Shown one piece after another: positions 1 to 12,599 of a stretch of DNA of 64,000 nt (its first letter is position 1; every line of letters begins with the position of its first letter). This stretch comes from Paragordius varius. Lineage: Eukaryota > Nematomorpha. The position numbers were made by a program, and so were the translations under genes. The notes beneath the pieces were generated by a model that made no database searches, was not told the DNA's origin, and saw only the letters and a program-made list of their open reading frames with translations. Where the stretch lies: assembly GCA_964247055.1 (NCBI GenBank), contig OZ176054.1, positions 13,020,001 through 13,084,000 of the forward strand. The letters run 5' to 3'.

Positions 1-897
1 ATTCTTTATTTTGTCCTTCCATGTTATACCAAGTATCTTTCTCCAGCAAAACATTTCAAACGCGTTTATTCTTTTTTCGTCTTCACTTTTGATAGTCCAG
101 CTTTCACACCCGTATAACATGATAGGAAAGATTAATGCATTTACTAGTCGGATTTTTGTTTTAAGGGTTATGTCATGAGATTTCCATAACTTGTAGTGTG
201 AGGATAGAGCGCATTTGGCGATAGCTATGCGTCTTCTTATTTCTTGGGAACTGGAGCTTAAGTTGTTGATAATGCTTCCAAGGTATGTGTATTCGTTGAC
301 TACTTGAATTGTTTCGCCATTAATCCGAAGCGAGTCATAGGAATGAGGGGAGTTGATATGTAAAATTTAGTTTTGTTGAGGTTTAATGTAAGATTGTATT
401 TTTTGCACACATTTATAAAAGTTCGGAGACTGTTTTCGAGGTTTGTTTGTGAATTTGCTAAGATAACCGTGTCGTCTGCGTAGTGGAGAGTCGTCAGAGT
501 ATGACCCCCTACTTTTATTCCTGGCAGATTTAGATCCCTCATGATACATTCCAAATATATGTTGAACAACATGGGGGATAAAATGCAGCCTTGACGCAGA
601 CCTATGTTCATTGGGCTCCAAGAGGTTGGGCCATGCGGGGTGTTAAGTGATAGGTAGGAGTTGGAGTATATGGATTTAATTAGTTTTATTAAGTGATCGG
701 AAACTCCTATTTGTTTAAGGGCCTTCCAGAGAATGTCATGTTGAACGGTATCAAAGGCTTTAGAAAAATCCACGAAACATAGGTGTAGCTCATTTTGGAA
801 TTCACAGTTTTTTTCCATTATCCATCTAAGGTTTGAGATCATGTCTCGGCATCCTCTTTTTTCTCTAAAGCCTGCCTGTGTCATTGATATTTCCGGT
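1..897 (-). mobile_element. 5'-truncated LINE, RTE/BovB-like reverse transcriptase fragment
   Basis: Minus-strand reverse transcriptase of a non-LTR retrotransposon. From about 884 downward it reads the conserved fingers/palm blocks: AGFREKRGCRD, CFVDFSKAFDTVQHD, GLRQGCILSPMLFN and the catalytic HYADDT box. This order and wording match the RTE/BovB clade as I know it. Near position 350 the frame shifts by one. The thumb/C-terminal block (LGSIINN, then LVNALIFPIMLYGCESW and CWRKILGI) continues in the next frame to the window edge, so this copy is dead. The element's 3' end lies off the left edge. Its 5' end is truncated at about 897, where the sequence passes into DNA also found between tandem units (for example near 44080), so it inserted in, or at the edge of, the tandem array. 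The endonuclease domain is absent. Confidence 0.88.
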
Positions 898-1198
898 TTG
901 ACAAATATGGCACGTGTGGGTCTTTTGATATAATTCTTTTTTTTACCTGTACATTTTTTTGATGAAACTTCTGGTATAAATATTATTGATTATCAATTTT
1001 AGAAGTCATTGAATTATCAATAAAAGTTATAAAATCAAATATATATCTATATATTGTTTAGCCTGTTTCAATACAAAGTCAGTTTATGTGGTATTAAAAT
1101 TATAATATAAATCTTTCAAAATCAAGAATTTTTTTTAAACAATAATTTTATTTATTTAATTACATCACAGAATAGAGGACATTAAATGGATCCATAAT
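898..1198. other. Inter-unit spacer remnant left of CK1 copy 1
   Basis: AT-rich sequence matching the right part of the spacers between later units (for example 44083-44375). It lies downstream of the CK1 stop codon and so holds the CK1 3' UTR on the minus strand. An AATAAA-type signal can be read on the minus strand around 1147-1160. No coding signal is seen. Confidence 0.6.
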
Positions 1199-1529
1199 TC
1201 AATCATTAGAGTTTTGTGGCCTAAAACAAATGCATAAATTTGTCATGAAGGGTGATGTGTTTGATTTAGTTTTCGATTTTTTGACATTTTTATTGTTTTC
1301 GAATTGATGTTTGGAACCTTCTGGAGGAGTCTTGAACTTAACGCGTGATCCAATATTATCTTCTTGACTATAAAAAAGATTTAAAAAAGTTTCCTATAAA
1401 ATTAGAGATCGGTACCGTTAACTAATACACGGTTTTTGGATTTTCAAATAAGCTTTATTCTTTATTAAATATAAATTGTTTGGATTTTCAAATATACCTT
1501 TATTCTTTATATTATGTCACATAACATAG

Positions 1530-1790
1530 GGTATAAATTGTAATTATACGGAAAAAACGTAAAAAATATTTTTTTTACAAAAGACCGCTGTACTTTTTAA
1601 AACTTTATTTTCGACATAAATCATTGTTTGTATATTTGTGGTATGTAATAAAGATGTAAATTGGAAACAACAATCAATTAGGATTTTAAAATTTAATTAA
1701 AATAATTTATATAGGATAATTAGGGTTTACAAAAGTATGGTGTTTTCATAAAAAGACTCTCATTATATTACGTTTTGTTTGTATCATTTT
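1530..1790. mobile_element. CAGTAAAAATTG-type MITE, decayed (CK1 intron 5, unit 1)
   Basis: Inner parts of both arms are recognisable (AATTATACGG and GTTTTGT), but the termini are eroded. Orthologous copies lie in units 2-4, so it predates the array. Confidence 0.6.
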
Positions 1791-3467
1791 TGGAGGTTAT
1801 TAGGCTCTATATAAATCTAATAAAAGAACTATTTTTGACAAAAAAAAACTATTACGAATCCCATAAACAATCCCACTTTCCAATCCCAGAATAAAAATCA
1901 ATTAATAGTATTAAAATTTTGAAATGACTTAATGAGTTTCAATAAGGAAATTTTATTTTCCTTAAAAACTTATAATCAACTAAATGCCATTTTACTAGTA
2001 TATCATTTAGATCAAATAAGGGATTGCGAAATTTATTGCTAAATTTTAACTTATTGTCCATTTAAAAAATAGAAATATGAATTCAAATCATTATAAGTTA
2101 TTCCTATGTATATTCTCATTTTTTCAATATTCACGTCCATTTTTATCAATTTCAATTAAAACTAATCCCCTTTACAAAATATTAGCATTTATAAATTCGT
2201 ACCTCACAAGTTCATCACTTTTCATTGGATGGTAGGAGGGAAATCCTGATTCCAGTCCCCCCAAACTCCGATCTAACATAACGTCTCTTGAAGTGAAATC
2301 TTCGAATCCGGATTCTTCTTTAGAGTGCATTTTCTGTTGCTGTTGTTGCCTTTTATTGGCAAAAAAATCCATGTAATTTTCGTCATGTCCAACCATATTG
2401 TTGTCTACATTATTCATGTTTTGCCCGATTAAATTTTTATTTGCAGGTGTTACTGGCCATGCTAAATCACTCGATGCCGATTGACCTATTCGTTTTTCAT
2501 CTAAACCCTGTTTTTGTTTTATAATTTTAAATGAAAATCTTACGAAAGGATATTTAAATCTTTCTATGCTTAATCCAATAATTACTCTTAATTAGATAAT
2601 CGGATATTAGGAAAGCAAATTGTTTAGATAGGTTGCCTACTAGTTAGAGATTGAAACCCTACTTAAAAATAGAGACCATTAAGTTGAGAGTTTTAATTAA
2701 AAAATAGAAAAACTATATTCAAAGGGCTTCGAACAGGAACTGCAAACCATTAATGGGTTCCTTAGTTTTCGGCAAAACCGGTTTTGCTGAGTTCAGGAAC
2801 CAACCCCGTTTTATTTTTAAATTCTAATTCCACTTTTTTAACTGGTTCTAGCCCTGGTAAAAGACTTTTTTCGCATACCACATTTTGCATATTTCACATC
2901 ATCGGCATAGTAATAAGCGGAAGAAGAAATGTTTGATGGTTTTGGTTCCATATTGGTTGTCGATATTTCTGGCGAGGGTGGCAATTTTTCTGTCCAATCA
3001 AACATGTAATCATATTCCCAACCATAGTTTTGCAATAATGTTTCAAATAACTGTTTGAGGTAGGCATAATCTGGCGTTTCAACAAAATCAAGGCCCCTGG
3101 CATAACGAACCAAAATTTTGAATTCTTCGGGCCAACCCGAACATAGAGTATCGGGATCAATATCTCGTTTCATTTCAGCAATCTTACGGTACTTTTGTTT
3201 GGAGGATTCGGTTTTGATTAACTTTAAGCCTGGACTTGTGGATATTGCATAAAAAAATATATATTAGATATATTAATACTTTTGAACTTTTTTGGATAAA
3301 TTTTACACTAAAAATTGAAATTATACGGACAAAACCCAAAAATATAAAGACAAATATATTTTTTAAAAGACAGCCACTTTTTTTCTAATCTTGAATTTGT
3401 AAATTTTAAAAATTTTTAAAAATTGCAAAGGTGATATAGAAATATATATTGATAACACAATTAATTA

Positions 3468-5382
3468 CAGTCATGTAGACTTTATATTATTAAAGATTTA
3501 CTTTTTTTCGTTAATTGGGTATTAATATTTGGTAAAGAATATAAAAACAAGAGCAATATGGTATTACCATATCATATTCTTTAAAAAAGTAAAAAATCAA
3601 GGGGAACGGCGTCGGAAATCTTTGGTAAAAAATGAAAATACATTAACTAATAACCCTTGTAATGTTAAATTTTGAGAATATTATAGCAATTTATGTTAAC
3701 ATTTGAAATATTGTTGTTACGTATGATGCGGAATTTTGTCGGTTTTTATCTTTAATAATTTAATAAATTGTAAAATGGGTATTTTATTATTTATGATTCA
3801 TAATTAGATTCAATAATTACTATTTTTCAACATGATAAATACCTGTATTAATCGATGTTGGTATTATTTTATATAGTTGTTATTAGTAATTAAAATACAG
3901 ATTATATATTTGTTAAAATTTATGAAGATTTAAATTTAATTTTTTTTGTTTTTTATTTAACATTGTTAATTGTAATTAATTACTACATATTGTGATTTTA
4001 ATAATTACAGGTGAAAATTGTGGTTTTTAATGAATTTAGTTAAATTGAATTTTTTTGTTTAGGATTTGCATTGTTAATTGTAATTAATTACTACATATTA
4101 GAAATTTAAAAAAACAGGTAAAAATGGCGGTTTCAAAATTTTTTTTTATTGTTAATTGTAATTAATTACATATGGACATTTTAATAATTACCGGTAAAAA
4201 TTGCAGTTTTTAATATATTTAATAAAAATTGAGTTTTTGTTTAGGATTTGCATTGTTAATTGTAATTAATTACTACATATTAGAAATTTAAAAAAACAGG
4301 TAAAAATGGCGGTTTCAAAATTTTTTTTTATTGTTAATTGTAATTAATTACATATTGTGGACATTTTAATAATTACAGGTAAAAATTGCAGTTTTTAATA
4401 TATTTAATAAAAATTTAGTTTTTGTTTATGATTTGCATTGTTAGTTGTAATTAATTTATTTGGTCATTTTAATAAATACAGGTAAAAATTGCGGTTTTAA
4501 ATAAATTTTTATTTTTTTTTTATTTTGTATCAATGTTAATTGTAATTAATTACTCCATATTTTGGACATTTCAATAAATACAGGTGAAAATGGCAGTTTT
4601 TCAAATTTTACATTTTTTGCATCACTGTTATTTGTTATTAATTAATAAATATTTTGGACATTTAAAAAACAGGTGAAAATTGCGGTTTTTAATAAATTAG
4701 TGAAATTTTTTATGCTTTGTTCAACCTCGCTAATTTATTATGTGCTATATATTTTTGATACATTGATATATACAGGTAAAAATAACTATCATTTGAATAA
4801 ATTAGCAAGGTTGAACCAAACATTAAAAATTTATTAATTTTATGAAAAACCGCAATTTTTACCTGATTAAAATGTCAATACATAAAAATTGACAATGAAT
4901 AACATAAAAACAAAAACTTTCCAAAATCTACTTAAATTTTAGCAAATATATAACCTATATTTTAATTACTAATAACAACTATATATAATAATACCAATAT
5001 CGATTAATACAGGTATTTATCATGTTGAAAAATAGTAATTATTGAATTTAATTATGAATCATAAATAATAAAATACCCATTTTACAATTTATTAAATTAT
5101 TAAAGATAAAAACCCACAAAATTCCGCATCATACGTAACAACAATATTTCAAATGTTAACATAAATTGCTATAATATTCTCAAAATTTAACATTACAAGG
5201 GTTATTAGTTAATGTATTTTCATTTTTTACCAAAGATTTCCGACGCCCTTCCCCTTCATTTTTTACTTTTTTAAAGAATATGATATGGTAATACCATATT
5301 GCTCTTTATATTCTTTACCAAATATTAATACCCAATTAACGAAAAAAAGTAAATCTTTAATAATATAAAGTCTACATGACTG
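3468..5382. mobile_element. 1.9-kb palindromic (foldback-type) DNA transposon
   Basis: The termini are perfect inverted copies starting CAGTCATGTAGAC, flanked by TA on both sides (3466-3467 and 5383-5384). Units 2-4 show the empty site at the same place, with a single TA. Arms of about 450 bp (3468 to about 3945 and about 4930-5382) are near-complete inverted repeats. The inner part is also inverted, around a centre near 4755. The left arm contains an expanded minisatellite (see 3960-4700). No transposase is seen, so it is non-autonomous, probably mobilised by a Tc1/mariner-type enzyme given the TA target. Confidence 0.9.
3960..4700. repeat. Internal minisatellite of the foldback element
   Basis: About eight tandem copies of an 80-105 bp motif built on TTGTTAATTGTAATTAATTA, followed by CAGGTAAAAATTGCGGTTTT. 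Two kinds alternate, giving a higher-order period of about 182 bp (4068-4249 against 4250-4433). The right arm of the element holds only one inverted copy, so the expansion happened in one arm. Confidence 0.8.
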
Positions 5383-5747
5383 TACATTTTTTATATTTTG
5401 TATATAAATATTCTATAAAATTTATAGATTTGAAAAAAAAGAATAGTTGTCTTTTAAAAAAATATTTTTGCCTTTATATTTTTTCATTTTGTCCGTATAG
5501 TTTCAGTTTTTACTGTATATGTGAATAAATATTTACCTTGCCAAGGCAAGGAACCCTTTAGATATAGAAACATGTAGGCTAGCCCTTCAAGATCATCCCT
5601 TCGACTCTGTTCTATTCCAAAATGCGTGTTAACGGACATATATCGGGCAGTGCCAGTCAAGGGTTTCTGTTCACGGTACTTTATGTGTTTACCTGATATA
5701 TGATTAGAGCTGATAATAAAATTTAAATTTTTATTAGTAAAAAATTA

Positions 5748-6008
5748 CAGTAAAAATTGAAATTAAACAGATAAAAAGGTGAAAATATAAGGACAAATAT
5801 ATATTTTAAAAGACAGCTATACTTTTTTTACACCGTAATTTTTCTCACAGAAACCATTTTATAAATATAATAATATGTATCTAATTTACATCTCTTCAGA
5901 TATTGTAGTTTGAAACAATAAGTTATATTCGAAAAAATCAAGGGTTGAAAAAGCTTGGTTATTTTTTAAAATTACGTTTTGTCCGCATAACTTATTTCAT
6001 TTTTACTG
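5748..6008. mobile_element. CAGTAAAAATTG-type MITE (CK1 intron 2, unit 1)
   Basis: Ends CAGTAAAAATTGAAATTA and TTTCATTTTTACTG, TA flanks. Its right end reaches to within 30 bp of the splice donor of CK1 exon 2. Confidence 0.85.
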
Positions 6009-6396
6009 TAAATTTTGTATATTAACTGCATACCATTTTTATCAATATATTCTTTGGCTAATCCAAAATCAACGACCCATATAATTCCTTCAGTACCGTT
6101 AGCCCGCTTTCCGATCAAAAAATTTTCGGGTTTTACATCCCGATAAACTAACCCATAGTAATGTATAAATTCGATTCGATTCAATTGTATAGCAATCATA
6201 ATCACTGTTTTAAGACTAAACTGTTTATTACAGTACAGAAAAAGGTCTTGCAGACTGGGTCCTAACAAGTCCATCACCATAACGCGATAGGACCCACAGT
6301 GACCAAAATAATATACGCGGGGTATATCTTCGGCATATATCCCATACCTAAAATTAGAAATTGTTGAGGACGACAAAAAAACAATCGTCTACATTA

Positions 6397-6639
6397 CAGT
6401 AAAATTTTTAATAAAATCGACAATTATTTTAAAAAAAACTACCAACCGCCATACTTTTCCTTAGTTTTTATAAATACTTATAGTTTTGGGCCGTGAAATT
6501 TGGAATAGAAATGTAAATTAGTGACACTCTCAATTATACATGAAATTTTTAACAATTAGGCTGTCCAAAAAATACTAACGGTTAAAAACATATGCCTGTC
6601 TTTAAAAAAAATATTTTTGACACTTTTTATTTTTTACTG
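6397..6639. mobile_element. CAGTAAAAATTG-type MITE, degenerate (CK1 intron 1, unit 1)
   Basis: Begins CAGTAAAATTTTTA and ends TTTTTTACTG. The inner sequence has diverged from the family. The same site is occupied in all units. Confidence 0.65.
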
Positions 6640-7048
6640 TGAATAGAAATCCAAAATTTTCAATTCTTACTGCAAGTTATTACGTAAGGTAATACCTTTC
6701 ATCCTGGTGCAGTCGACTATATAATTCATATTCCCGTTTTAGTTGAGGGATTTCAGCATTTCCCGCCTCAATTTTTATGGCAGCTAAAGTGTTTGTAGCT
6801 ATATGGATACAATATCGCAGTTCACCTAACGTACCCGAACCAATATGCTGAGCGATTTGATATAGCTTTGGGTTATTTTTTATGTTGGCGCCGTTTGATT
6901 TGGAAAAACGATCAACACCAACTATACGACCCTGTAATTTGTCTTTTCCGCCACCATGCTGCGTTTCGGAGGAATTGATATTAACGCTATTATTGGAATG
7001 CTTAACACCTATGTTATAATAAGGGTCTTCGGTTTTCCCGGGACTCAT

Positions 7049-9064
7049 GATTTGAAATATTAAATCAGATATCGATTACACATTAGGGTTCAAGTTTATG
7101 AATCTTGTTTGAAGATATTTCATTTTCTTAAACTGAAAGCGAGCCCGAAAAAAAGTTTTTCGCCAAATAAAAAGTAAATTAAAATATTACTAATAAAAAT
7201 CACACTAATATCAGATATAGTTAAAAAGAAATCATTTAACAATAATGCTATGCCGCGGTTTTAACAATCACGTAAATTTGATTTTGTGGCATATTTTTAT
7301 TATGTACATTATTTTCTTATATTTATTTTGGATTTGATATTTTCACTTATTTTTATTAGCGTATCCTAATATTCATAATAATTGATCATATAGGTAGACC
7401 TTAACCTTCTTATGTATTTATTTATCAATAAATATAAATAGTTACTTTTTCATTTGTGTAATGTATCAAAAAAATAAGTATATTTAAAACAATATATTTT
7501 GGGTAATTGGTATTCTTTTGAGAATTATGGTTAGCTCTAAAGGTAAATCCAAAAAACTAATTCTTATATCATAAATCGCTCATAATCCGGCTTTATATAT
7601 ATAAAGGATTTATATGATATGATAATGTATCATGATTATGGCGTTTTTAGTTTGGTTACGAGTTATTTACGAGAGTGTATGATTTTTTTCATAGCCAATG
7701 TCAAAAAATCGAAAATTTTACACAAATTATGTTATCCACTTATTGGAAAGGAAGAAGGAAAAATTGGAGGTTCTACAAACTCAAAAGAGCTATGATGGCC
7801 TGGTATAAGTTTTGTTGTATAATTAAGTAATTTTTTATATTACTTTGCCGTGAAAATAATTTAGCAATAAATCAGCTTATAAATTTTGTTAATTAAACTC
7901 GGCATATATGGGTAACATGTGAGGGAACTTTACATCATATACATTTTTTTCATACACTTTAACATCGCTATTGTATATTCGTTTCTATTCTTTAAAAAAA
8001 TAATAAATAATCCTTTTACAATGTGAGTAAGAACAACGAAAAAAGTGATACTTGCCTAACATTTTTATTTCGTGCCTCAAAATGCGAAACATGAAATGAG
8101 GTTAAAAAAGAGAGGTGTGGTTTCAAAAAAAAATTTTTTAACCTAATTTGATTACTAATGTTAATAGGTGATGAATTATGGAATAAATTTCCGTATAATT
8201 ATTTTATCACGTACATTACATAATGGTTAAACACTAGGAGTTGAATCGAGCATCATAGCGCAAACGGTAAAATATCAAATTAAAATTCCAAAAAGAAAAA
8301 TTAAATATATTATATTAATATCCCTACTTGGAACTATCCTACATGAGAAAGGTGGAAATTTTTAACAATATAAAAGGTGTGGATAAATTAAGTTATTAAA
8401 TAAGAAAATTTCAAAGGATTCGGACATAATAGTTTTCGATTAATTGTTCATCGCCCAATTTAATAGGGCTAAATTTTTCCAAGGCAGTCCCTATCTAAAA
8501 GGTCAAATTATTAGAAAATCATCATATTTATAAGCGATCTACATTTACACAACTCTCAATCATAAAACTTAAAAAGTCCAATTTAATTTGGACAATTAGT
8601 ACTTAAACCGAGGCCTGTGAGCGGCATACGGCCCTAAAAGTGCTTTTTTATGGCCTCAATTAATTTTTTTCGCATATATAAATGTCTACAAATATGTCAA
8701 GCAGCTATATTTATCGGTATAATTGTACAGTACGCGGCCTTTGACACAAGATAAAGATTTTTCTCGGCCCTCTATTTTTTGGTCATTTCACTGATTTAGA
8801 AGTTATCCTATGAAATATTGTTTTGTATTAATTTTACACAAAAACAAAAATCATCAATCATTATTAATATATCCGACTTAATATATCAATTATATTAGGT
8901 AAACTATCTAAACAAGGGATTACATTATTCATTTTTCTATATGGTTAACTTATACTAACTATGACCTTTAACATATTATCCATATGGCAAGTTATTTAAA
9001 ATAAATTAATAGTCTATTAAAACTTAAATAGTTAAAACTTTTCTTTACAATTTTTTATGTAAAA
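7049..9064. promoter_or_regulatory. Divergent CK1/urocanase intergenic region, unit 1
   Basis: Two kilobases between the ATG of CK1 (minus) and the ATG of urocanase (plus), so both promoters and 5' UTRs should lie here. It is AT-rich, with blocks shared by all units. Examples are the block around 7615-7760 and a more GC-containing block around 8600-8660 (AGCGGCATACGGCCCTAAAA). I cannot place transcription starts. No ORF of interest is seen. Confidence 0.5.
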
Positions 9065-10354
9065 ATGGCTGAATACTTAAAATTTATTAGTGCCGGGATT
9101 CCATTATATCCTCTTCCCCCTCCATATAATGAAAAATCCATATCAGCTGATATTCTCCGAGCCCCATTTCGAAACAACGGACTAACAAAACGAGAAAAAA
9201 CGGTTCGAATTTTATTTTAGGCTAACTTTTACAAATTGGAGAATTTGATTTAAATATTTTTGGTTTCAAAAATTTGTATCATTATTAAGTAAATTTAATT
9301 ATTTGATTGAAATCGTGATGGATTATTTTAACGAAACCAATACGACATAAGCATTTATTCCAGATGCCAACATCTCTAAAGAATATATATAAAATTTGAA
9401 AATATTTGTGATTTTTAAAATTTTGTCCGAATTTATATTTGGTAAAATATTCCTCTTAATTTTTGCCTTTAATATTTTTATTTAATGAAAACAATATTAT
9501 ATTGCATAAATCTGCGACTAGAATTTTTAATTCCGATTCCAGAGAATATTTAAATGCCAGACATTGGTGTGTTGTCAAATGATTGTGGGTCATTTTCTAT
9601 TTTACAATAAAACAAATGAAATTAATACAATGAGTTAGCGCCATATAATTTCATGAATATTTTTTGTAATGGATAAGGTGTAAACTTACTAATTACTAAC
9701 AATAGGGCGTAGAGATACTATTTTTTTAAATAAGCTTCTGTTTGTTTGATGGTCCGCATTACGGGCACATACTCAAAAGCTTTAAATTTTTATATGTCTT
9801 TGTTTTAATAAATATTGTGGCCACATAAAAGTTTGGTTTTACTGACCCTTGATTCGGTTATTGTGACTTATTTACTACACCTCAATAATAATTAAGTATT
9901 TATATACACAAAATATCAGATATACCCGATTCAAGATTAAAATTAAATAATTTGCACCAACGATCCTTAAATGCTGTTTGTACATATTTTTTAATGGGTA
10001 AACTTAAGAATAGATTTTATGATTTATAAAATCAATTCGGCCTTGAATATAGACCGCCAAAGGCATTTCTTTTTCCCCTTATCATTTATTTTTCAAAACT
10101 GATAATATAATTGTATTTTTACATATAGTTGGCAGTTAAAAATGTTCTACGATATTTTCCCGTTTCTTTCCATGAGACGCTTGCCCCAGAATTTATGGAA
10201 GAACTTGAAAACAGAGGCCATATATACGCTTATCGATTTAAACCTCAGATTAGTATAAAGTTTCATATATAAATTCCTATCTTTAAAAAATTTAGATTTT
10301 ATTATCTAATAATTCAATTTTCTTAATATCGCTTAGTAAAAAATTCAAAAATTA

Positions 10355-10642
10355 CAGTAAAAATTGAAACTATACGGACAAAACGTAAAAATATAAAGAC
10401 ATTTTTCTAAAAGTACTTTTTAAAACCTTAATGTTTCCCATATAAGCTACTTAGTTACAATTGTAAAATATAAAATTGATTGTGTTTGTATTATATATCT
10501 CTATTTCACACTTTGCCATATTAAACAATGAGTTATATTGAAATAAATCAAGATTTAAAAAGTATGGTTGTCTTTTGTGGAAAAAAATATTTGTCTTTAT
10601 ATTTTTACGTTTTGTCCTTCCGTATAATTACAATTTTTACTG
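10355..10642. mobile_element. CAGTAAAAATTG-type MITE (urocanase intron 2, unit 1)
   Basis: A 288-bp element with well-kept arms: CAGTAAAAATTGAAACTATA at the left, ACAATTTTTACTG at the right, TA flanks. All units share the site. Confidence 0.88.
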
Positions 10643-10660
10643 TATTTGTAGTCCTTTAAT

Positions 10661-10687
10661 TTATATATATATATATATATATATATG
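10661..10687. repeat. (TA)n microsatellite
   Basis: Pure TA run just before the branch and acceptor of urocanase exon 3 in unit 1. It is shorter or broken in the other units. Confidence 0.9.
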
Positions 10688-11093
10688 ATAGAGCATATCC
10701 CATTCAAGAATACCCAGGAAAATTGTTGGAATGCAAAGCTATAATGGCAATGATAATGAACAATTTGGATCCTGATGTAGCTCAGTTCCCTGAAGAGTTA
10801 GTCACCTATGGGTCCAATGGTCAAGTTTTCAGTAATTGGATTCAAGTATTTGAACAGTTTCTGAAAATATTTTTCAACTATTTTCTACCGCATTTTGCAA
10901 TTTTAAGCACCATTTTTATCAAATACACTGTGTATTCTACTAATTCTAAATTAAAAAAAAGCAATTTTTTGTTGGTTATAATGTAGGCATCTTATGTATT
11001 GTTTTTCTCAATTATTTTAAACCATAATTTATATGTTAAAAAGGTGAATTATTTTCAAACTAATTTAAACTATCAATAAATTTTTTTCGATTA

Positions 11094-12223
11094 CACTGCT
11101 CAACAAGGTTTTGCACCACCCCATTATTTTTGCATTTTCTGATACCTAATGGCATGGAAAGGCCAAAACAAAAAAGAAAATTGAGGCCACCAATAGGATT
11201 TTTCCAAAATTTAATTTTTAAATTTGTATTTAATTTAAAAATAACAATCATTCCTCGTGTACATATGTTTAAATATTCAAACAAGCAAGTCGATACAAGT
11301 AATTTTTCATGCATGGATAACAAATTCTAGGCATCAAATAAGATACTAAACAAGCTAAGAGCCAAAGTATTAAAAATCTAAAAGGGGCTTATTTATAGTG
11401 TGATAGATCCGGGCGGCTGCAAAAGCTCTGCATGTCCTCCAAGCGATCCAATTATGCCAGATATGGCAAACATAACAATAAGTAATCGTAAAGTCCGATA
11501 AGAGAGACTTGCAAGCAAAATCCAGGCAAATTGACATGTCAAATTAACCAATTCACAAAGTTAGATAAATTCTACATTTAAATTGAATAAAAAGATTAGT
11601 TAATACAAATGGTCCAATCCCATAATAGTAAATTCTACTAAAAGTGGCTACACAACATCCATCTGAAAATAAAAATATAAAACAACCAATAATTTTAAAA
11701 AATAAAGTATATCCACTAGGTATAAATAAAGGATTTTTTGTAAGAACCAACTCAAGAAAAAAAGCCTAATAAGTACTCGAAAGAACGAAAACTAACAAAA
11801 AATATAGCCTATCTGAAAGCCGAAGGTTTAAACCATAGAATGCCTTTTTTAGTATTTTTTTAAAATTTTTTATACGTATTAAAAATTCACTTGAAAGAAA
11901 AAGACTAAATTTTGACGTTTAAGTCCGTACTATTTTTTTCTCTCTGATATTTAAATGACATATTTATATTCTAAAGATAGATTTTAAAACGCTTTATTAA
12001 ATGATATTAAGTTTATAATATAATAACATTTTATTATAAAGTTATATTTAATTTTCTCTCGATTTTCTCTTGTTTTTGAAAATTTGAAAAACCTATAATA
12101 TTTCAAAATTCTGATTGGCGGGATCAAAAATTTTTTCACATTCGGTTTTAAAACACTGAAATTAGTCATAATTTAAAAGTTTGAGTGGTAGTGCTCAAAA
12201 ATGTCCAAATTTGTCGACTAGTG
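11094..12223. mobile_element. 1.13-kb non-autonomous DNA transposon, CACTA/CMC-like ends
   Basis: Present only in unit 1, in urocanase intron 3. The ends read CACTGCTCAACAA and, inverted, CACTAGTCGACAA. TTA is duplicated on both sides (11091-11093 and 12224-12226), and unit 4 has the empty site with one TTA near 52434-52436. CACTR ends with a 3-bp target duplication fit the CACTA/CMC superfamily, although family assignment from ends alone is tentative. It has no coding capacity. Confidence 0.82.
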
Positions 12224-12270
12224 TTATCCATACACTATGAAAATCCGTAAATTATATACAGATGATATTA

Positions 12271-12555
12271 CAGTAAAAATTGAAATTATGCGGACAAAAT
12301 TTAAAACATAAAGACAAATTTTTTCAAAAGACAACTATACTTTAAATCATAATATATCCTATAAAAAAATTTGATTACAATCGTAAAATACATAATTGAT
12401 TGTGTTACCAATTGACATTTCTATATGATACTTTGTAGTTTAAAACAATGAGTTACATTTAAAAAAATCAAGATTAAAAAAGTATAGTTGTCTTTTTGAA
12501 AAAAAATATTTGTCTTTATATTTTCAAGTTTTGTCCATAGTATAAATTCCATTTT

Positions 12556-12559
<4 letters not shown>
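12271..12559. mobile_element. CAGTAAAAATTG-type MITE (urocanase intron 3, unit 1)
   Basis: The left arm is intact. The right end runs into a (TA)n repeat at 12559-12598. Only unit 4 shares this site. Confidence 0.82.

Positions 12560-12598
<39 letters not shown>
12559..12598. repeat. (TA)n microsatellite
   Basis: A 40-bp TA run grown from the right terminus and TA target of a MITE, 28 bp before urocanase exon 4 in unit 1. Confidence 0.9.

Positions 12599-12599
<1 letters not shown>

Larger units (their letters stand above)
3306..5515. mobile_element. CAGTAAAAATTG-type MITE split by the 1.9-kb element (CK1 intron 3, unit 1)
   Basis: Left arm from 3306 (CACTAAAAATTGAAATTATA), right arm ending TTTTTACTG at 5515, TA on both sides. 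Without the 1915-bp insert and its TA duplication it measures about 293 bp, the family size. Confidence 0.85.
1199..7048 (-). pseudogene. Casein kinase 1 gamma-like gene, unit 1 (frame-shifted 3' part)
   Basis: Six exons on the minus strand: 7048-6696, 6347-6034, 5692-5537, 3229-2879, 2507-2203 and 1367-1199, all with GT/AG borders. The kinase core is readable: glycine loop IGSGTLGEL (Phe to Leu against units 2 and 3), AAIKIE lysine, YRDVKPEN catalytic loop, VDFGLAKEY and the CK1-typical [10 protein letters not shown]. Two single codons are lost in frame: Ile in the IQLINR stretch of exon 2 and Phe in YFLKGS of exon 3. Five bases are missing near the end of exon 4 (around 2895, between VK and QDMQN in the sisters), which shifts the frame and removes the C-terminal tail with its CxC lipid-anchor candidate. 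Intron 3 holds a MITE split by a 1.9-kb palindromic element. The kinase domain itself could still be made, but I expect no normal membrane-anchored product. Confidence 0.82.

Noticed and set aside
10723-10986. Plus-strand ORF beginning in urocanase exon 3 and running past it
   Set aside because: The exon ends at 10845 at a GT donor conserved in all units. The rest of the frame is intron read-through.
11060-11330. Overlapping ORFs on both strands inside the unit 1 intron 3 insertion
   Set aside because: They lie in the 1.13-kb non-autonomous element, share nothing with known transposases and are low-complexity.
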